A stretch of 64,000 nucleotides of DNA from Ridgeia piscesae. Taxonomy: Eukaryota > Annelida > Polychaeta > Sabellida > Siboglinidae. The stretch spans positions 432,501-496,500 of the forward strand of contig JAODUO010000477.1 of the NCBI GenBank assembly GCA_025642075.2. Direction: 5' to 3'. Below, one piece after another: positions 1-13,300 of the stretch (its first letter is position 1; the number at the start of each line of letters is the position of its first letter). The notes under the pieces are model-generated. The model was not told where the DNA came from and ran no database searches. It saw only the letters and a program-made list of their open reading frames with translations. The position numbers were made by a program, and so were the translations under genes.

Positions 1-225
1 TATACGCGACTAACTAACACATGTATATTTTAATCACTGTTGAGAATAGCCAGGTTTAAACATAATCCCAAGCCAGATGTATATATTATATATAATTAAT
101 ATATTGACTTCTGTATTGCAGATAAAACATTCTGTGGTGGATTCTTCCACGAAAAGGGGACCTATTCTGTGTGCAAATTTGGGTATGTTCAACAGACAGA
201 CTATGCCATGGCACATTTGTCTCTG

Positions 226-360
226 TCTCTGTCCGCGTCCGCGTCCGCGTCCGCCTCCGCCTCCGCTCCGCCTCCGCCTCGCCTCCAGCCTCAGCCTCAG
301 CCTCAGCCTCAGCCTCAGCCTCAGCCTCAGCCTCAGCCTCAGCCTCAGCCTCAGCCTCAG
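226..360. repeat. Compound hexanucleotide tract (GTCCGC/CTCCGC then CAGCCT)
   Basis: Imperfect GCGTCC and CTCCGC units run into about 12 perfect CAGCCT units. Open frames on both strands here are repeat artefacts. Confidence 0.9.
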
Positions 361-403
361 CTTCTCTCTGTCTCTGTTTCTCCCTCTATATCTACTATTT
401 CTA

Positions 404-1532
<1,129 letters not shown>

Positions 1533-1573
1533 CGACATCGTCGTCGTCATCATCATCATCATCATAATCATTA

Positions 1574-1622
<49 letters not shown>

Positions 1623-1624
1623 GT

Positions 1625-1714
<90 letters not shown>

Positions 1715-1721
1715 TCTTCTC

Positions 1722-1753
<32 letters not shown>

Positions 1754-1754
1754 A
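1533..1754. repeat. (CGT)n trinucleotide microsatellite
   Basis: Long CGT/GTC repeat with ATC-rich edges and two short interruptions, near 1621 and 1714. It reads as poly-Thr or poly-Asp in the minus frames, which I regard as an artefact. Confidence 0.95.
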
Positions 1755-2992
1755 TGTCGCCCAAAGTAAGCGCGGCTATGTAAATTAATACATTCCTCAC
1801 ATACAGTAATAACATTACAGCATGTAGGGCTGGTTTTGGGGTTAGTATTAGGCTTAGGGTTAAGTTAGATTATATCCGATTAGATTAAAGTTACATTTAA
1901 GGTACTTATGTCAAGATTGACATCAGGCGTTTACATGCATGTGTGTGCACAGATCACTGTTAAAATTCTGCACAGTCACTGCGGTCATGCTACTGATATG
2001 CAGATCAAATTTCATCAAAATCACACGTCTCAGGCTCTTTTAAAATGCATGCATGTGCACTGTCCGTCAATATTGACCAAGTTTAGCATGTGTTCTGCAT
2101 CCCGCAGGGTCATGTAAGAAAAAATTGCGCCAAACATCACTACGCCAACTACACTCTGCCTAACACGCGTCATTACACATGGGTCATACCACGATATTGT
2201 TAAATACACGATTCCATATCGCTTCCGATGTCTCTGTCTAACTTTGCTCTGACCCCTTGCACGTGGAGGGTGTAGCAAAATAGCCACTTCCGGAGATCTA
2301 TGGGTCTACGCAAAGTGTCCTGGGTAAATTGCGTTCGTGTGAATACGCGAAAGTATAACAAGAATAATTGTGATGCCTGCGGTGGAAGTGAGATTGACAT
2401 GTCATATACAACACATACATACGTTATATTAATCCGCCGTCCACTCACAATGTAAATAAACAATTATCTAGTTTAAACAAATTCTGTTAATTTACACTTT
2501 ACACTTACCATTTCGAACGCAGCATAAACTTCCGCACACTATCTTGGGCAATATAGGGCCTGTTTCTTTAGGTAAGTCCTATACAAAACAAAGGTAAAAA
2601 CTGACATTTCGAAGTAGTTCCTATGAGGCGCAGTTGTTCCTGATATCATCAATTCTTCTAGCGAGAGTCTGCTGTAAATGTTGTGATTGAAAACGTCGAA
2701 ATCTTGTTTGCATATCACGTAATCGAGTATTAGTTTTAAATGCAGATAGGAAATTGTGGTTCATTTAATTATAATGAATTAAAGAAACACGGTTAAAGAT
2801 TAAAATTATGAATAATTCCAAACACCGTTTTGAAATTCATGTCGCGTCAACCCATTACGTTGTTCTTCGATTACATATTTGAAATGTAGTAGATTTAAAT
2901 AACTATACCAGTATAAACATTGCTGACCAACGAAACGCAAACGAAATTCAGACCTTCGCCGACTCCTTTATTCCTCTCGTAAATGCCAACGT
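1755..2992. other. No recognised feature
   Basis: Several short open frames exist on both strands, but none shows family motifs or paired splice signals. Confidence 0.45.
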
Positions 2993-4281
2993 GTCGCCAC
3001 CTTCTGTTGCTAACGGAGGCTGGTACATGACTGTACCTGTCGCCACCTTCTGTTGCTAACGGAGACTGGTACATGACTGTACCTGTCGCCACCTTCTGTT
3101 GCTAACGGAGACTGGTACATGACTGTACCTGTCGCCACCTTCTGTTGCTAACGGAGACTGGTACATGACTGTACCTGTCGCCACCTTCTGTTGCTAACGG
3201 AGACTGGTACATGACTGTACCTGTCGCCACCTTCTGTTGCAAACGGAGACTGGTACATGACTGTACCTGTCGCCGCCTTCTGTTGCTAACGTAGACTGGT
3301 ACGTGACTGTACCTGTCGCCACCTTCTGTTGCTAACGCAGACTGGTACATGACTGTACATGTCGCCACCTTCTGTTGCTAACGGAGACTGGTACATGACT
3401 GTACCTGTCGCCACCTTCTGTTGCTAACGTAGACTGGTACGTGACTGTACCTGTCGCCACCTTCTGTTGCTAACGGAGACTGGTACGTGACTGTACCTGT
3501 CGCCACCTTCTGTTGCTAACGGAGACTGGTACGTGACTGTACCTGTCGCCACCTTCTGTTGCTAACGGAGACTGGTACGTGACTGTACCTGTCGCCACCT
3601 ACTGTTGCTAACGGAGACTGGTACATGACTGTACCTGTCGCCACCTTCTGTTGCTAACGCAGACTGGTACATGACTGTACCTGTCGCCACCTTCTGTTGC
3701 TAACGGAGACTGGTACATGACTGTACCTGTCGCCACCTTCTGTTGCTAACGGAGACTGGTACGTGACTGTACCTGTCGCCACCTTCTGTTGCTAACGGAG
3801 ACTGGTACATGACTGTACCTGTCGCCACCTTCTGTTGCTAACGCAGACTGGTACATGACTGTACCTGTCGCCACCTTCTGTTGCTAACGGAGACTGGTAC
3901 GTGACTGTACCTGTTGCCACCTTCTGTTGCTAACGGAGACTGGTACGTGACTGTACCTGTCGCCACCTTCTGTTGCTAACGGAGACTGGTACGTGACTGT
4001 ACCTGTCGCCACCTTCTGTTGCTAACGTAGACTGGTACGTGACTGTACCTGTCGCCACCTTCTGTTGCTAACGGAGACTGGTACGTGACTGTACCTGTCG
4101 CCACCTTCTCTTGCTAACGGAGACTGGTACGTGACTGTACCTGTCGCCATCTTCTGTTGCTAACGCAGACTGGTACATGACTGTACCTGTCGCCACCTTC
4201 TGTTGCTAACGGAGACTGGTACGTGACTGTACCTGTCGCCACCTTCTGTTGCTAACGTAGACTGGTACGTGACTGTACCTG
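2993..4281. repeat. 46-bp minisatellite, 28 units
   Basis: Uninterrupted array of a 46-bp unit containing CGCCACCTTCTGTTGCTAAC and an inner GGTAC..GTACC inverted repeat. Units differ mainly at two positions: the base after AACG (giving gga, gta or gca) and tacAtg versus tacGtg. The length is not a multiple of three, so frames shift between units and the minus-strand open frames are not genes. It begins after an AT-rich stretch and ends at GGCACGCG with no coding sequence beside it. Confidence 0.95.
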
Positions 4282-5250
4282 GCACGCGAAGGTACTAAGC
4301 GCGTCTCAAACAGTTGTGGTTTCAACGTGCAATTTTTCAAACTCATTTACACTGGTGCGTGCACATGTCATTCACGCCTTAGCTTTGATAAACGGTTATA
4401 ATATGGTTTTGTAAACATCATAGACAAAGTGACTGCGCTGTGGTCATAATTTATATAGAGTAGCATAGCCAATCGGGATTCCAGATTTGAGTGATGTTTG
4501 TTATGAAAGATGCATATCTGCTTTCAATAACATTAACACAATATTAAGAGATCAAATAATAACGGAGAACAAATACACATATTACTATATATACGTGTCA
4601 GATATTAAATGCTCCTAAAACATACCGATAGTCTTTTTAACAACAATACGTAATACCTATATGTTGAATAAAATTAGAACAAAATGCATTTTTTTCGATG
4701 TGGACAAAAGCATCGCGTAGTGTTTAGCTACATGCAGAAATATAAAATAAATCATAATTGTTGTGCTGCTCTGTCTGTCCTTGCTGTTGACCCCTTGTAT
4801 TGTCCAAGCTTTCCCGGTAAAACATAAATTACATTTCCATTTTTTTTATCTATAATGTTAAACTTCCTTTTACGCACATTTGATATTGTGTAAAGTAGTA
4901 GTACGTTTCGGTTAAATAATAAACAACACAGTCGTTTGTCGGAAGAAGAATTCCTTCCAAGCAATATTGTGATGGAGTAATTCCGTTGAACCGTCGGTCC
5001 AAAACATTAGAAGGATACAAACTCCTGCCAAATCTGACTAAGGAAGGTCTAGTTGCTGCCTTGACATTTTCAAGACACCCTTGCCTTGAAAATGTCAACG
5101 GTACGGGCAGTTGTTTCAGGCAGCTCGTTCCCGTCTTTGACGGTATTGGAGAAGAAAGAATTTCCTCATTTGGTTCTACACCAGATCAGCAGAGCTCCTG
5201 TGAATGCTTTGTCTGTTCGAGGCTGGAACGAGTTCGGAATAAACGACTAT
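4282..5250. other. No gene recognised
   Basis: AT-rich sequence with short frames only. The last 250 bases (4986-5250) are open in two plus frames but show no domain I recognise. They may be older transposon or host sequence flanking the element that starts at 5251. Confidence 0.4.
5061..5098. repeat. Perfect 14-bp inverted repeat (hairpin)
   Basis: Arms TTGACATTTTCAAG and its exact reverse complement are separated by 10 bases. It lacks a following T-run and lies outside any gene I can model, so its role is unknown. Confidence 0.8.
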
Positions 5251-5725
5251 TTAGTCCAACCGATATGTGACAAAATATGGTTGAATTGTGCGTTTTATGA
5301 TACAAGCATGAAATTTGGCACACACATAGAGTACATAATTACAAAAATATTTGGATATAGGGCCATCTCAGATTTTGCCATGGAAGTGGTTGGCAGCCAT
5401 TTTAAAAATGGCCGCCGAAAACCAATTTCCTCTATCTAGACTTTTGCAGCATAGACTAGATATTTTGGAACCAAAACATACAATTTCTGGGTCAGTGATT
5501 TCAAATATGTTACATTTGACCTTCTACGACATTCAAATCCGCCATTTTTAAAGATGGCGGCCGCCAAAACTAATGTTCCCATATCTCATGAACTACGTTA
5601 ATTGGAGCGGTAATGTTGTTGTCACAGGATAAGTATGTGGACAGCCGACGTCAGTGATTTGAATATTTTTGCATTTGACCTTCATCGACCTTCGTACCCA
5701 CCATTTTATAAAATGATGGAACGAC
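5251..5725. repeat. Left terminal inverted repeat
   Basis: Reverse-complement match of 8130-8595. It carries two internal palindromic blocks: CCGCCAT..ATGGCGG near 5541-5565, and GGCAGCCATTTT..AAAATGGCCGCC near 5390-5415. The first codons of the transposon protein lie inside this repeat. Confidence 0.75.
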
Positions 5726-7787
5726 AACGTCACACCAATTACGCCAGATGGATACCTGTCCATCTGCGTGACATGGTTTCTCTGAACGACAAGCATCCTG
5801 GCGTCTTTGCAGAGTTTAGCAAAGGAACTTTTGTTGTCAAGAAAACAACACACGTCTTCTCTGGTATTGCGATTAACCAGGCTCATGAACAGAATAATGC
5901 CTTGTGAAGGGTGATGGTGGGGCTGTGGGTTTGACTGAGAACCCTGCAGCACTGCGGCGTTGGATGGTGTCTGGCCCTGAAATGGCACGTCTGATTGGAG
6001 AATTTGAGGTTTCAACCAAGAAGAGAAAGAAACAGATTTCCGGCATCACGAGCAGACGAAACATGCACAGATGACATTCGGACGAGATATCACGTCATTA
6101 ACTGATGTAATAGAAGAGACGCGAAATCCATTCGCTGAGAACAGCAAGGATTTGCTTGTACTGGATAGCAGAGACCTTGCAGATCCAGCTGTGATTGACA
6201 CGTTGCGTCAAATCAAATCTCTCGGACAAGAGCAGTATGACACCTACGTCAACGAGCGCCTTGTCAACCAAAGAAACCCCATTACAGATCCAGTCAAGAG
6301 AAATAACCAGCCGGCCTCCAGTGCGAGAGAAATCAAGAGCACAACTACAGCGATCAACACTCAAGAATGACTGTTCACTGTTCTCCAGGTTGTACATAGC
6401 GTCGCAAATACGGAGTGATTATCTCGATCAGTTCTTTCAACATGAAAATCAAGCGTATCCACCTGCTTTATCACAAATGGGGAAACTGCGGACAGGAACA
6501 AAGTCTGATCTGGTCGGCTGCTTGGAAGATCTCGTTCCTACACAAGACCTTTCCCCCACTCCTGTCATACAAGTCATCCTGCGTGATGGGGCTGCAATCG
6601 TTAACATGCTTCGACCGGGTTTTGCAAAGACATTTTCCGATTACGCGACCCAAGTGTTCCTGCCGTACATCACATCGCAACTGCAACACGTGAACAGACT
6701 AGATGTTGTGTGGGATGAATATATCGCAGATAGCTTGAAGGCCGAAACACGAACTCGGAGAGGGAAAGGTATCCGCCGACGCGTAGAACCATCCAACACA
6801 ATTCCTGGGAACTGGCAGGAGTTTCTCCGCATTAACGACAACAAGACCGAATTGTTTTCGTTCTTGTCGACTAGTTCAGCAACCATTGCCACCGACAAAC
6901 AAGTCATCAGCACGTGTCAGACTGGTGTGCTGTGTACTCAGTCCCGAGCGTGTCAGGCCTTGCTCCATGCACCCATGAAGAAGCGGACACACGAATCCTA
7001 CTCCACCTGGAAGATGCTGTGAAACAAGGTATCCCTTCGAACAGTTGACACTGACGTGGTTGTTCTTGCAGTGGCATCAGCTCAGCGCCTCAACCTCACC
7101 GAACTGTGGATTGCCTTTGGTGCTGGAAAGAACTTTCGATATTTACCGGCCCACGAGATGGCCGACGCACTGGGTCATGATCGTTGTGTTGCTTTGCCAA
7201 TGTTTCATGCCTTCACTGGTTGTGACACGGTGTCATGTTTTGGAGGCAGGTGCAAACGCACAGCATGGGACATGTGGAATGCCTATGACGAAGTCACACC
7301 AGCTTTCTGTGCCTCGGCTGCTACCCCGGAGACCGTAGAAAATTGGCTGGGTACACTGGAACGAGTTGTAGTCCATCTGTACGACCGTACTAGCAGCCAG
7401 GAATTTGTCAATGGAGCGAGGAAGCAGCTGTTCACACAGAAAGGTAGAGCTAGTGACGGTCTTCCTCCGACACAAGCAGCACTTCTCCAGCACACAAAGC
7501 GGGCTGCTTACCAAGCCGGCCACTGTTGGGCACAGACGATGATCGCGACTCCGGAGCTTCCATCTCCAAGTGAATGGGGGTGGAACAGGAACGAAAATGG
7601 CGGTTGGAAAATATATTGGACAACTCTTCCTGAAGCGACACAAGCTTGTCGAGAACTATTGCGCTGGGTTGCAAGAAGGGATGCATGGGACTATGTAAGT
7701 GCCTCAAGGCATGACTTCAATGCACTGCTCTTTGCTACTGTGGTGGACTGTGTGCTCGTAGCTAATGTGCGACACAGTAAACATTAG
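5635..7787 (+). pseudogene. Frameshifted transposon protein with TGCD motif
   Basis: The reading starts with NYARWIPVHLRDM (near 5740), continues through AHEQNNA (5880), then GAVGLTENPAALRRWM after a shift near 5905. It goes on through DPAVIDTLRQIK (6190), FSRLYIASQ (6390), the conserved block RRGKGIRRRV (6760) and HEEADTRILLHLEDAV (6975-7020). The final part runs from VDTDVVVLAVAS (7050) through FHAFTGCDTVSCF (7205) to a stop near 7787. Segments occupy different frames, with breaks near 5905, 6070-6200, 6370, 6965 and 7045, so no intact protein can be made. The last 243-codon stretch alone is open. The DTDVVVLA and TGCD motifs suggest a PIN/FEN-like nuclease fold, but I infer this from motif shape only. 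Confidence 0.7.
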
Positions 7788-8129
7788 GCCGTCTAGTAAT
7801 TAGTAACTGTTACACTTTCCATAGGACATTTTGGTCGTGGACAATGTGTATACACTTATCGTGTTACACACACACGTGTTACAGGAATGCTGAACTATCA
7901 CAGACGACATAGTAAGTTTCTGCTGTTGAATGTTTCTATTGGCATATCAGAAAACATGGACTCAAACAACGCAAAATAAAATAAACAATGAGTTAAAACT
8001 GTGAGGCGTTTCGGAGTTTTCTAAAGATCAAGAGAGGGAACGACTTCTGATACCCCTCTCGTGAATATAGGCTAGCTAGTAAATAGCGTTTGTTGATAGC
8101 CATTATAGAATATAACCGCCATTTTGAAA

Positions 8130-8595
8130 AAAGACCGATAAAATAAAATGGCGGATACGAAGGTCGACAAAGGTCAAATGCAAAATATTTTAATACAATG
8201 GAATCGGCTGTTCAGTTACCTATATTTTGACCATAAAATTTGCTCTCTAGGTCGCGTAGGTCATGATATATACGGTTATTAGTCTTGGCGGCCGCCATCT
8301 TTAAAAATGGCGGATGTTAATGTCGGAGAAGGACAAAAGTAATACATGTGAAATGGCTGATCCCGAACATCTAGGTTTCAATACCAAAAGGACTGATTTA
8401 CTTGACGTAGTTACTAAGATATGCGAAATTAGGTTTACGGCGGCCATTTTAGAAAATGGCCGCCAATGCCTTCCCGGGCGAAATTTGAGATGGCCCTATA
8501 TTCAACTATTTTTGTATTTATGTGTTCTACGTTTGTGCCAAATGTCACACTTGTATCATAAAACGCACAATTCATTCACATATCGGCTGGACTAA
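8130..8595. repeat. Right terminal inverted repeat
   Basis: Inverted copy of 5251-5725, including the GGCGGCCGCCATCTTTAAAA block near 8288 and a GGCGGCCATTTT..AAAATGGCCGCC palindrome near 8441-8466. Confidence 0.75.
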
Positions 8596-8739
8596 TTGCT
8601 TGCTTTTTAAAGATTTCATGTAACATGGCCAATCTTGGCAGTTTCTGCAGAGGTGGAGAGATGCCATTTGAGTGGTGATTATTGCGGTGGCACTAGATGT
8701 CGTCTGACATGATTGTCAAGACATCATCCATAATACTGC

Positions 8740-9021
8740 CTAATAAATATTATATATATATATAGTGTCAAAGTGCACTAATAAAGATTTGCTCCACCCA
8801 ACAAATTATGTTAGTGTGTCAGTTTATTTCCCAAAAAAACATTGTTGCACCTACTCCTATAACATAATATATACATGCACACACATATATATATATATGC
8901 ATATATATATATATGCCTAGAGAAATATATATATATATATATAACATATAAATATATGCATATATATAATGTGCATATACATATATGTATGCATATATAT
9001 ACATATATTTCTCTAGGCATA
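8740..9021. repeat. AT-rich tract with 17-bp inverted repeat
   Basis: (AT)n runs broken by GC dinucleotides. A perfect 17-bp arm, TGCCTAGAGAAATATAT (8914-8930), recurs inverted at 9003-9019. The intervening 72 bases are themselves nearly self-complementary AT sequence. Confidence 0.8.
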
Positions 9022-10348
9022 TTTTAAGATTTGTCCATAAACAGATATTTAGTTTTTCCAGTCTCAATAATCTGCATAAATTCTACTCTCTTTTCTCGCA
9101 TTCATAAAAGTCACAAGAAAATATTTACAAACAATGTATGTTAGCAAATGTGCTTAGGTAGCACAACAGTTACATATAGGTTGTAGTAGGGGACATCTGA
9201 ACACAACACATGACTAATTATAAACATCACATGAACGACTTAGCTACTGATCACAATGCAGTAGTCCCATATAAGACACGATAATGTAAGGCATTAAAAA
9301 CCAAACATCAATTTATTCCAGATCCTGGAGTACTGACAAAATAACTTCTTTCAATTCAGACTGTTAAAAATGATGTTGGTTTGGTTTTTATAAACACGCT
9401 AATCTACGTTCAAAGCATAACAGCCTATACAAATTACTATAAGCATTTGCTTTATCTTGTATGTAATATCAATAGCTACCTCTATATGCATGTAAAAGCA
9501 CACGCATGATATGGAATATTAAGTAAGCTGCCTGCCATAGTGGCAACATGCATTATCATAACAGATATACGACTGTTTCTGGAAGCATATACATTACAAC
9601 GAAGCCATGAACAAATGCAAAACAAAAAAGTAAGTGTGTAAAACGAACACATAAATGCTATGTTCAACATAGCAAATAAACTTAACAAATAAATTACTTT
9701 TCACATATTGCAACCACTGTCATGGTAATAACATAACAAGTTATACAATATTCAACTGATTTTCACTAGTAATGGTAAAGTAATAGTTTCTTAACAGTCA
9801 CAAAGCAAAAAGAAAGTATTCAAACCATCTTCACATTTTCATAAGGAGTAATATTTTAATATTACGTTACACTGTTTGCTGAATTGTGTTACAACTTTAG
9901 TACCAGGTAGTTGTCTTTTTGTAGGCAAACAATAATAAACTAAGATTATGTGCCAGATGTACAGTAATTGTAATATCCAACATAATAATAACACATGTAA
10001 AATGGTAATATCAAAACTATCACAAAATGCAATCGCGACCTCCTTAAACCAAAGCACATGATGAATACGTTTTCATAGCACTTCTTAAATTAGTGTTTGC
10101 CTTTGTGAAAACCTTAATGCAATTACCACTTTGTTGAATCAAGGCATATGATGGATACGTTTTCATAACACTCTTCTATAAATTAGTGTTGGCCTCACCG
10201 AAAACCATGATATATCTTAAAACAAGTAGATAATGGGAGGGTAAAACCCTACCACCCCTCATATAAAAGTGGGTTAATCATGTCATATCACAACTCTCCC
10301 TCTACTCGTGTCATCACATGATGTCATCCCACCAGTAGCCACTACACA
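9022..10348. other. Probable 3' flank and 3' UTR of the SLC22 gene
   Basis: No coding signal. A minus-strand AATAAA lies at 9312-9317, about 1 kb past the transporter stop; it is a possible but unproven polyadenylation signal. Two similar segments occur near 10040-10110 and 10125-10190, sharing 'gatacgttttcata' and 'attagtgtt'. Confidence 0.35.
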
Positions 10349-13300
10349 CTACTCGTGGGAGCGGTCTGGCAAAGGCTGTAGAAGACATTGTCCGGTCTCT
10401 GGGTGTTGGTCAGTCTGACTGTCCTGCCCCATGTTTTCTGCCTGCTCAATTGTGTCGACTAGCGGCAATCCCAGGGTCTCCGGTAGCACCAGGGTGACCC
10501 CACTGCCCACAAGGGACAAGACGCCAAAGATGACCAGTGGTACTGACTTTGACCACACAGTCCCCTGTACAAACATAGAGGTATTGCTGCAAAACTCACA
10601 TTTATGATGAGCTCCACTATCTAAATTATATTATAGTTTTAATCATGTAGTACTTAAATTAAATGTAAATGGTAAAAAAGGTAAAATAACTGCATTTACA
10701 CTCTGCATTTCTTTGTATTGTCTAGTTTTTGTTTACAAAAAAGTATCATCAAAAATACATTCGTGTACACCTAACAGTGGCGCCACACAGTGGACTAAGC
10801 AGTATACAATTGGTTTTTCTGGACTGCTGTGAAATCTGTTTAACATGTCATCTTCAAAAGGAAGCAGTGAATGTCTTGTGTTGTGTTCAGTGGTTTAGAA
10901 GCACACATGCACGTATGTATGTACACTTGCACCAGTTGAAGACCTACCAGTATAAGGATTTGTGGTGCGACAACACCACCAACTCTTGCCCAGAAAGCAC
11001 ATGTTCCCACTGCCAGATTCCTGGAAATCAAACAAAATCGTCAATAATATATACATGTGTAATAGTTGAACTTGACATAAAAAACAATTATAAATCCAAG
11101 TGTAAAGGGTTAGACCAATGTTAAAATTGCATATCACAATTATTCTATATAACTGAACACTTACAAATAATGACATTCTTAGCTGTCCGAACATTTTACA
11201 ATACACACACAATATTTGTTGGTATCTAAAACATATGAACACCTTGTACTAGTCAGAACCAATAGGTATCTGATGACATATAATACATAAAAGTTATGAT
11301 ATTGTTTCATTTTTAGGGTGTCTGTAAATGTAGTGTCCGAATATTTTGTCATTAAGGTAATTGTATTGTTTTGGACTTCATAAACCTACGAGACCATCCA
11401 TAGAACATGATGAGCAAAAAATTAACATGATGACAACGTGAGGTCAAAGGTCAGCCAGAAAGAAATCACCTGATGACAGTGGGGTAGAGTTCACACGAGT
11501 AGAGGATCATGACAGTGAAGACGCCGGCCACCCCCGCCCGCCCCACCACGGCCAGGAGGGTGCGTATCCAGCTCAGATGCCCTGCTACATAACAACGCAA
11601 TGTTACATACAAACACAGCACAGCCTAGGGTTGACCTACCCATCACCTGTTGCCTAGCAACAGTCATCAAAGTCATTAAAAATGGCTGCCGGAACATGGA
11701 ACATTTAGACAATCAAATTGGAATTTTGACCCACAAACTTGTTTATGACAAAAATATATACAGCAATGTATATATAGTTGACCAAGCAAGAATTATATGT
11801 GGTAAAAGTTGATTTAGTGAAAGTCACACCTCAATAGTAATGCTTGCATGTATAATTCTGATTATGACACAGATGGTGGCATGGATCCAATCATTGCAGT
11901 TTGAATGGAAGTCACAAATGATGATTGACAACAATATTGTACATTATGGTATAAAACAACCTTCTGTACAATATTGTTTACGTTGTTTTTAGTAGTAAAA
12001 GACATAAATAAATCATCACTTTCACAGATGAAATAAGTTTCTCACTGGATATCATAAGTACATCGCATTCATTTGTTTATACATATAAACATAGATATCT
12101 ATCAGCTTGTTGCTCAGATAACATTGATTAGCAATATAAAAATAGTACAGGTGATACTTTAGTGAAACTATTATGTTTTGATACATAATCTCTTGAATGC
12201 ATATGAGCTTAACAATTATCCTTTTAAAGTAAGTGAATATAAGCATATTACATACAAAAAACAATGTAATATTTTTGTATGCATGTTATTGATACAATAA
12301 AAGCAAATATAATATTTACAGACCTTATAGCAAACAGACAAACCACTGAACTAATGTTCTCACATATAAGTAATACAATATCGCAACTTACAATCACCAC
12401 CAGGGACGAAGGCTGCTGCAAGACATGTGCTGCCACCTATCATCAGGTAAACGCATAATGGATACTTCCGACCAAACCTGGCAACAAATGCAAATAAATG
12501 GAAACAATATAAATTACTGAACAAAAAAGTCACAACCCAGTGATGAGACTGCAGTTGTTTAAGTGAATGATGTTTATTTTTATAGCTGTTCAGGATTGTT
12601 ATCTTATGTGTGTGTTACTGTTTATGCCATAGTCACACCATTTTAAAGATAATTAAATAAGCATCACAATAAACTCAACTTGCACTTACAGAAAATCAAT
12701 AGTGTTGAAGATAATTTGAAGCTTAATAAAAACTTGCAGAAGCAGCCTGCCATAGATGGAATACCAATTAGCTCAGTTTTCCAGGCAGGCCACCTGGCCG
12801 TCAGTGTGTGGCAGGAGACAGTCACAAGTACCCAATTATCAATTGGATTGAATATGAGTAAACATGACAACATATATATTAGCTAAAGCTACATTTACAT
12901 TTATACACATTTACGGCACATGTCTACTCTAGCTCAGTACCGGAAAGATAACATCCTAAATTTTTCCACTGTATTTTTTATCAACCTATGCACTGTATCA
13001 GAAAATTATATCTGGCATAATACAAAACTCAGGGATCATGACTGGACAAAGGCCTGGTTGACAACAGATTTGCGGAGGTGTTTCACAGTTATGTAAGCGG
13101 CTTAGTTGAAAAACTACTGTCTGACTCGGTGGCATGGTTCAACCTGCCTGTGGCGAGCAATCATGTTGTAGCTCCAATTATCTGCTGTTATTTTTAACCT
13201 CTACGCAGAACAAAAACAGAATACGGCCCAAAGGACTACAAATGAAATATCTGCATTTATAAATGCCAATAAATACTTATCTTAAGACGATGAAATGTAC

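Larger units (their letters stand above)
5251..8595 (+). mobile_element. Decayed DNA transposon with long inverted repeats
   Basis: About 470 bases at each end are inverted copies of one another. They run from TTAGTCC at 5251 to GGACTAA at 8595 and diverge visibly. Between them lies a plus-strand coding region related to a protein family that I know as widespread and transposon-associated in marine invertebrates; it carries an H-A-F-T-G-C-D motif. Several frame breaks show that this copy is inactive. No convincing target-site duplication is visible at the outer edges. The superfamily is not certain: a nuclease-like DTDVVVLA segment would fit an Academ-like element, but that is inference. Confidence 0.7.

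Noticed and set aside
2993..4281. CRISPR-like array
   Set aside because: Repeats are contiguous with no unique spacers, the genome is eukaryotic and no cas genes are present.
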